Assembly: GCA_947464885.1 (NCBI GenBank)
Contig: CANHYZ010000071.1
Coordinates: 1 to 8,363 of the forward strand
Reading direction: 5' to 3'
Length of the DNA stretch: 8,363 nt
From: Flavobacteriales bacterium
GTDB lineage: Bacteria > Bacteroidota > Bacteroidia > Flavobacteriales_D > Sanyastnellaceae
The position numbers were made by a program, and so were the translations under genes. This document shows positions 1 to 6,000 of this stretch, piece after piece (positions within the stretch are counted from its first letter, which is position 1; each line of letters opens with the position of its first letter). The notes under the pieces are model-generated. The model saw nothing but the letters and a program-made list of their open reading frames with translations, did not search any database and was not told where the DNA came from.

Positions 1-72
1 CACCCACTTGGGATCGAACCAAGGACCCACTGATTATGAGTCAGTTGCTCTAACCGTCTGAGCTATGGGTGC
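1..72 (-). tRNA. tRNA with CAU anticodon (elongator Met or Ile2), 3' end cut by window edge
   Basis: Read on the minus strand, a full cloverleaf folds. The acceptor strand GCACCCA (72-66) pairs with TGGGTG at the window edge. The D arm is GCTC/GAGC. The anticodon stem ACTGA/TCAGT encloses the loop CTCATAA. The T arm is CTTGG/CCAAG with loop TTCGATC. The anticodon CAT lies at 38-36. The last acceptor base, the discriminator and any CCA fall outside the window. It is not an initiator: the anticodon stem lacks the three consecutive G-C pairs of tRNA-fMet. CAU anticodons are read either as elongator methionine or, after lysidine modification by TilS, as isoleucine (AUA). The sequence alone does not settle which, and the missing discriminator base would help. 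The gene lies 28 bp downstream of polA on the same strand, so read-through from polA is possible. Confidence 0.93.
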
Positions 73-75
73 AAA

Positions 76-89
76 ATTCGGGTGCGAAT
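76..89 (-). terminator. Small hairpin between polA and the tRNA; possible weak terminator
   Basis: On the minus strand, downstream of the polA stop codon, ATTCG-CACC-CGAAT can form a 5-bp stem with a 4-base loop. It is followed by three T residues that run directly into the tRNA 5' end. The stem is short and partly A/T and the T run is short, so it would be a poor intrinsic terminator. It may equally be incidental, or a processing signal before the tRNA. Confidence 0.2.
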
Positions 90-100
90 ATACACAGGTA

Positions 101-2884
101 TTAATGCGCTTCAAGCCAGTTCGCTCCCGTATTCATATCCACTACCAGCGGCACACGCAACTGCACTGCGCCACTCATCTTTTCAGTAACCAACACTTTC
201 AGTTCATCCACCTCTTCACGATGCGCATCAAACACCAGTTCATCATGCACCTGCAAAATCATCCTCGAACGCATCTTGCGCTTGTTCAACTCATCGTGCA
301 AATTCACCATCGCTACTTTTATAATGTCAGCCGCCGATCCTTGAATAGGCGCATTAATCGCATTGCGCTCCGCAAAGCCACGCACCACCGCATTGGCTGA
401 ATTTATATCCGCCAAATAACGACGACGACCCAAAATCGTCTCGATGTAGCCAAGCTTCCGCGCAGATTCAATAATCTCTTGCTGATAGTTCTTCAATTGT
501 CCAAACTGCGTGAAGTACGCATCAATAATGGCCTTGGCCTCGCCACGCGGAATGCCCAGGTTCTGTGCTAGACCAAACGCACCCTGACCATAGATAATTC
601 CGAAGTTCACCGCCTTTGCCTTTGAGCGCATTTCCTTGCTCACCTCGCTCAACGGCACGCCAAACACCTTCGCCGCAGTAGCCTTGTGAATGTCTTCACC
701 TTGCAAAAACGCCTCACACATATTCTCATCATTACTCAGCGACGCAATAATGCGCAACTCCACTTGTGAATAGTCGGCCGATAACAGCGTATAGTTTTCA
801 TCACGCGGTACGAACGCCTTCCTAATCTCCTTTCCGCGAATTGTGCGAATCGGAATGTTCTGCAAATTCGGATTGTTCGATGATAGCCTTCCCGTAGCCG
901 CCACCGTTTGGCCGTAGTTGGTGTGCACACGACCCGTATGCGCGTTAATCAACTCCGGTAACGCATCCACGTAGGTCGATTTCAACTTGCGCAACTCACG
1001 ATAATCCAGAATTTGCGCGATGATCGGGTTGTCGTGCTCGAATTTGGAAAGCGTAGCCTCATCTGTGCTGTATTGCCCCGTCTTCGTCTTTTTCACCTGG
1101 TCGGTGATTTTCATCTTCTCGAATAAAATCACACCCAGCTGTTTCGGAGAATCAATGTTGAATTTTTCACCCGCCATTTCACAGATCTGCTGCTCGGCAG
1201 CAACAATATCCGTTTGCAAGGTGTCGCTGTAGTTGCGCAAAAACCCTTCGTCAATTTTCACACCCTCCAATTCCATCGCCGCTAAAACATTAATCAATGG
1301 AATCTCTACCTCATCAAACACCTGTCTGATCCTGCCCGTTTGAAGTTCGGGCTCAAACTTATCCTTCAGCTGCATGGTGATATCCGCATCCTCAGCGGCG
1401 TAATCGACAATGGCCTCCGGCGTTAAATCCGCCATCGAGCCTTGCGACTTCCCTTTTTTACCAATAAGCGTTTCGATAGCAATAGGTGAATACTGCAGGT
1501 AGTTCTCACTCAACTCATCCATGCCGTGCTTGCCGTCCGGATTCATCAGGTAATGCGCTACCATGGTATCGAAAATACGGTTGCGCACCTCAACACCGTA
1601 TTTGTGCAACATCTTGAAATCGTACTTGTAATTCTGCGCTACCAATTCCTTGGTCTCATCAGCAAAAACCGGCGCGAATCGATGAAGCAACTTTTTGGCT
1701 TCTTCCCTATCAGCCGGCATGGGCACGTAGTAAGCTTCATGCGGACGTATGGCAAACGATACACCCACCAAGCTAGCATTAATTGGCTCCAGTTCAGTAG
1801 TCTCCGTATCAAAACAAAAAACTGCGGCACGTTTCAAATCCTCTACCAACCGATGAATATCCTCGTCTTCCTGAACCAAATGGTAATGATGTACGACATC
1901 ATGAATATTCTTGTACACGGACACCTGCTTCTCCGTTGCCACACCAAAATCCTGAGCAGCAAACAAATCCCCCTGAACGGAGTCTGTATTGGGTGTGGAT
2001 TCACCGGTCACACGCTTAAGCAACGCGCGAAACTCAAGTTCTTCGAAAACTTCTCGGATTTTCTCCTGATCGAACGACTTCACCGTCATGCGCTCTTCTT
2101 CCCATTCCACCGGCACATCCAGAATAATGGTCGCCAGTTTCTTCGACAGTAAGGCTATCTCGGTGTTATTCTCGACGTTCTCCTTTTGCTTCCCCTTCAG
2201 CTTATCCGTATTGGCCAGCAGGCCTTCCAAGGTGCCAAACTCCTGTACCAGTTTCGTAGCAGTCTTCTCTCCGATACCTGGGATGCCCGGAATATTGTCA
2301 ACCGCGTCTCCCATCATCCCCAGGATATCAATCACTTGTGACACATTGCTGATGCCAAATTTCTCACACACTTCCGGCACACCGAGAATATCGGCCTCAT
2401 TGCCTCCACGACCCGGACGATAGATGAAGATGTTTTCAGAAACCAATTGACCATAATCCTTATCGCTGGTCATCATATACGTCGTGAAGCCCTCTTGCTC
2501 TGCGCGCTTGGCAAGCGTGCCAATCACATCATCCGCTTCGTACCTGCTGATTTGATAGACCGGAATGTTCATGGCCTCAATGATGCGCACGATGTAAGGA
2601 AACGCCAACTTGATATCCTCCGGGGTTTCCTCTCTATTGGCTTTGTATTCCGGAAATTCCTCGACACGGATGGTTTCCTCGTGCGGATCAAAGACCACTG
2701 CCAAATGCGACGGTTGCTCCTTCTTTAGGATATCCAATAACACATTTGTAAATCCAAACATGGCTGAAGTATTCAACCCTTTCGAATTAATCCTGGGATT
2801 TTTGATGAATGCATAGTATGCCCTGAAAATCAACGCATAGGCGTCCAGTAGAAAGAGCTTCTTTTCGGTTTTCTTAGATAGCAT
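101..2884 (-). CDS. polA: DNA polymerase I, complete
   Basis: Family A DNA polymerase for Okazaki-fragment maturation and repair synthesis, acting in the cytoplasm; 927 aa, essentially the length of E. coli PolA. Residues about 8-290 are the 5' nuclease: D14, D66, the YEADDVIGTLA acidic cluster (E116, D118, D119), SDKDYGQLV (D141, D143), GDAVDNIPG (192-200), then a helix-hairpin-helix starting near 200. Residues about 335-515 are the 3'-5' exonuclease, with Exo I D359/E361 in FDTETTELE, Exo II D422 in NYKYD and Exo III Y495/D499 in YAAEDAD, so proofreading appears intact, unlike Taq-type enzymes. Residues about 525-927 are the polymerase: motif A D704 (DYSQVELRIIA), motif B R753/K757/F761/Y765 (NFGIIYG), motif C D881 (QVHDEL). 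Catalytic residues sit one position from the E. coli numbering. The ATG at 2884 gives a full N-terminus. No Shine-Dalgarno precedes it, which is usual in Bacteroidota. The stop is TAA. Confidence 0.98.
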   Translation of the reverse strand: MLSKKTEKKLFLLDAYALIFRAYYAFIKNPRINSKGLNTSAMFGFTNVLLDILKKEQPSHLAVVFDPHEETIRVEEFPEYKANREETPEDIKLAFPYIVRIIEAMNIPVYQISRYEADDVIGTLAKRAEQEGFTTYMMTSDKDYGQLVSENIFIYRPGRGGNEADILGVPEVCEKFGISNVSQVIDILGMMGDAVDNIPGIPGIGEKTATKLVQEFGTLEGLLANTDKLKGKQKENVENNTEIALLSKKLATIILDVPVEWEEERMTVKSFDQEKIREVFEELEFRALLKRVTGESTPNTDSVQGDLFAAQDFGVATEKQVSVYKNIHDVVHHYHLVQEDEDIHRLVEDLKRAAVFCFDTETTELEPINASLVGVSFAIRPHEAYYVPMPADREEAKKLLHRFAPVFADETKELVAQNYKYDFKMLHKYGVEVRNRIFDTMVAHYLMNPDGKHGMDELSENYLQYSPIAIETLIGKKGKSQGSMADLTPEAIVDYAAEDADITMQLKDKFEPELQTGRIRQVFDEVEIPLINVLAAMELEGVKIDEGFLRNYSDTLQTDIVAAEQQICEMAGEKFNIDSPKQLGVILFEKMKITDQVKKTKTGQYSTDEATLSKFEHDNPIIAQILDYRELRKLKSTYVDALPELINAHTGRVHTNYGQTVAATGRLSSNNPNLQNIPIRTIRGKEIRKAFVPRDENYTLLSADYSQVELRIIASLSNDENMCEAFLQGEDIHKATAAKVFGVPLSEVSKEMRSKAKAVNFGIIYGQGAFGLAQNLGIPRGEAKAIIDAYFTQFGQLKNYQQEIIESARKLGYIETILGRRRYLADINSANAVVRGFAERNAINAPIQGSAADIIKVAMVNLHDELNKRKMRSRMILQVHDELVFDAHREEVDELKVLVTEKMSGAVQLRVPLVVDMNTGANWLEAH

Positions 2885-3034
2885 TTGACAGGATTATTAA
2901 GTCCGCGAATTTCGACCTTGTCCAAAGAATGCCATCACTCCTCGAAAAAGTTTTGTGTTCATGACACTTATCAACTATTTTCGTTCACCCTTCAAGGGAT
3001 CGTTAACTAACCATAAATCTCAAAATTACCTACG
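2885..3034. other. Divergent intergenic region between polA and the LOX-containing gene
   Basis: These 150 bp must hold the promoters of both divergent genes. No ORF or RNA gene is apparent. The stretch just before the plus-strand ATG is A/T-rich without a Shine-Dalgarno motif, which suits Bacteroidota translation initiation. A short near-palindrome (CGAATTTCG, 2906-2914) is visible, but it is too small to call an operator. Confidence 0.7.
2951..2983 (+). promoter_or_regulatory. Candidate Bacteroidota-type promoter for the LOX-containing gene
   Basis: TTTTG at 2951-2955 would be the -33 element and TATTTTCG at 2976-2983 the -7 element, 20 bp apart. This approximates the Bacteroidota housekeeping sigma pattern (TTTG, about 20 bp, TAnnTTTG), with one mismatch in the -7 box. 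It predicts a transcript start near 2990 and a leader of about 45 nt before the ATG at 3035. It is a pattern match only. Confidence 0.4.
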
Positions 3035-3094
3035 ATGAAGCAGTTTTTACTGTCAGCCATGTTGTGCATTATCACCTCAATTACAGGTTTTGCG
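3035..3094 (+). other. Sec signal peptide of the LOX-containing protein
   Basis: Residues 1-20 have a basic start (K2), a hydrophobic core (FLLSAMLCIITSI) and a G-F-A end before Q21, a typical signal peptidase I site in Bacteroidota (FA|Q). C11 lies inside the hydrophobic core rather than at a lipobox, so a lipoprotein is unlikely. Confidence 0.88.
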
Positions 3095-6000
3095 CAGGCT
3101 CCGGCAAATGACGTATGTGCTAATGCCATTCCCGTTACTGTCAATGGGGGTTACATCAGTTGTAACAATTCCAATACAGTCACCAATGCTGCAAACCCAA
3201 GTTGCGGGGGAACAACCGCTATCAAAGACATTTGGTACTCATTCGTTTACACCGGCGGAACTGTCGTTGTCGAAACCCAATTGGGCACGAACAACGATAC
3301 CCGTATAGCAGTTTACACTGCCTGCGGTGGTACTCAAATCGGTTGTAATGATGACTTCGGCGGTACTTACCGTTCTTCTTTGACTTTCAACTGCACGCAA
3401 TTAACCGTAGGTAACACCTATTATATTCAAGCGGGTGGCTACAACGCCGTTATCGGCACGTTTACCCTTCAGGTAACGGCTAGCGGAATTCTCGGTTGCA
3501 CTGATCCACAGGCTACGAACTACCTGGCTTGTGCTACGCAGAATAACGGGACTTGCACTTATCCTGTGCTTACAGCCCAGTTCAACTATGCGCCCACAGG
3601 AACGAACTGCCTTAACGTGCAATACACCAACACTAGCTCAGGTAACATCACCGGCTACAACTGGTCGTTCCCCGGCGGTACTCCTTCCACTTCAACGGCT
3701 CAAAACCCGGTAGTCACCTACCCAAGCGGTGGAACTTATTCCGCAACCCTCACAGTGTCAGATGCTAGCGCCTCCAATACCGTTACGAACAGCAACGTGC
3801 TCGTCACCACCGGAGACATCGTTACAGTGGATATCACTGCGGATGCCAATCCAACCCAGACCTCTTGGAAGATTTTTGACAACAACAACGTTATGGTGAC
3901 TCAAGGAACCAGCAACGACGCAACGTTCTGTATCAACAGCACATGCCATCGATTTGAAATTTACGACTCTGCAGGAAACGGTTTGACTGGCACCGGAAAC
4001 TATAAAGTATACCTGAACGGTGTTCTGGTAGCTCAAGGTGCACAATTCGGCACACGCGATATTCGCTATGTCAACTGCCCTGAAGGAACAAGCTGCAATG
4101 ACCCGCTCGCTGCAACTTTAGGATTAAACGAAGTTCCCTTCGATAATTCTTGGTACGTATTTACCCCGGCCACCAATGGTCAATACCGTATTACAACGTG
4201 TGGTTATGCCGCTTGCGATACACGCATCTGGGTTTACGACTACTGCACCATGGCGAATTTCGACAACACCAACGAAGCTACCTATACTTACAATGATGAC
4301 TTCTGTGGTGTTCAAGCTCAAACAGATGTATTCATGACAGGTGGAGATACTTACTACGTGCGTGTTGGTAGTTCAGGATCTTGCGCCGGCACCAGCTACG
4401 ACGTGAATTTCGAATTCATGGGCGCCATCACCGGTTGTATGGACATTCTGGCGTGTAACTACCAGCCGCTGGCGGGTAACCCCGGCCCATGCTATTACAA
4501 CGGTGATCCAAACTGCTCAGGTCTTGGTCCCGACTTGTTCATGGACCAACCTGCCTTGTTCAGCTCACTCACATCGACAACACTCACCAACGGTGACGCT
4601 TGTTTGGTAAACGAAGGCTGCTTGCAAAGCAACGTAGGTACACGTCAAATTCTGCGTTTTACCACGCGCATCGCTAACATCGGAACCCAAGACTACTTCA
4701 TTGGTGTTCCAAGCGCTGCCAACTCACAGTTCACCTTCGACCCGTGCCACAACCACTATCACTACGCAGGTTACGCTGAATACCTGTTGTTTGATGCTAA
4801 TGGCGCTCTGATGCCTAACATCGGTTTCAAAAACGGTTTCTGCGTACTCGACTTGTCTTGCCCAGCAGGCATTTCCGCTCAGTATTCCTGCGGAAACATG
4901 GGTATTACTGCTGGTTGCGCGGATATCTACTCCTCTAGCCTTACCTGCCAGTGGATTGATGTCACGAATGTTCCTGCAGGTACGTACTACCTCGTAATTC
5001 GTACCAACTGGGATCAGGATCCTGACCAAAACGGTCGTTACGAATTGCGTTACGACAACAATTACGCGCAAGTGTGTATCTCTTTCGGTCGTGATGCCAG
5101 CAATAACATCATCAATTTTACGAAGAACATTTCCAGTTGCGCCGCGATTGAGGACTGTCTCGGTATTCCTTTCGGCGACGCTCAAGTTGACTGCGCAGGA
5201 AACTGCCCGGGTACTGTGCTCAGCGGTGATGCCAACAACGACGGTTACCTCACACCACAAGACGAACACGTCTATGGAGAAGCAGCCGTTAACGGTGGAA
5301 TCGCCGTTAGCCCTTGCACCGACCTCAACGCGGATGGAGAAATCACCATTGCCGATGCATCCTACGTCGGACAGTGTATCCACCAGCAACAAGACGCAGG
5401 TGTTCCACCATTGGAATTCGAACCTTGCGGCTGGGATCCTGAAATCCAAGATCCTGAAACCGTAACGCTTGGTTTGGCTAACCTCAACACAACGAACTCA
5501 ACGTTCGATATCGTTGTAAGCAACCCACAAAACGAACTTTGGGCATTGCAATTCGACATCTCTGGTGCTGTCATCAGCAGCGTGCAAAATCTTTTGCCAA
5601 CCGCTACCTGGAACGCTCACTTGCATTTTGATGGCAACACCATTGCTGTGACGAGTGAAGGAAATACAAAAGTTCCTACCTACACGGCTTCAACCGCTAT
5701 CCTGCGCGTGACTTACTCATCACTCAGCGGAAGCACGGTTTGTATCAGCAATATTGTCGACATCCTCAACGATTTCAACCATAATGTGCTCGGTACAATT
5801 GGTGCATGCGTTGGAACATCGGCTAACGTAGTTGCGAACTTTACTGCTTCTTCTACTTCTGTTTGCCAAGGTTCTTCAGTAACCTACACGAACACCTCAA
5901 CCGGCGCAACAGCTTACAGTTGGTCGTTCCCGGGTGGTACGCCTTCAACAAGCACCGCTGCTAACCCAACGGTTCAGTATAATACACCGGGCACTTACAG

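Noticed and set aside
1526..2152. A 208-aa plus-strand frame inside polA
   Set aside because: It lies antisense to the 3'-5' exonuclease region of a complete, well-conserved polA and shows no domain or start signal of its own.
2923..2930. Possible -7 box (ATTCTTTG on the minus strand) for polA
   Set aside because: It keeps the TTTG half but not the leading TA, and no convincing -33 element lies at the right distance upstream.
3035..3094. C11 considered as a lipoprotein cysteine
   Set aside because: It is embedded in the hydrophobic core without a proper lipobox, and a good signal peptidase I site (GFA|Q) follows at residue 20.
4724..5449. A 241-aa open frame on the minus strand opposite the LOX and dockerin region
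   Set aside because: It is antisense to a strongly recognisable coding region, has no recognisable domain of its own, and its openness follows from codon composition of the plus-strand gene.
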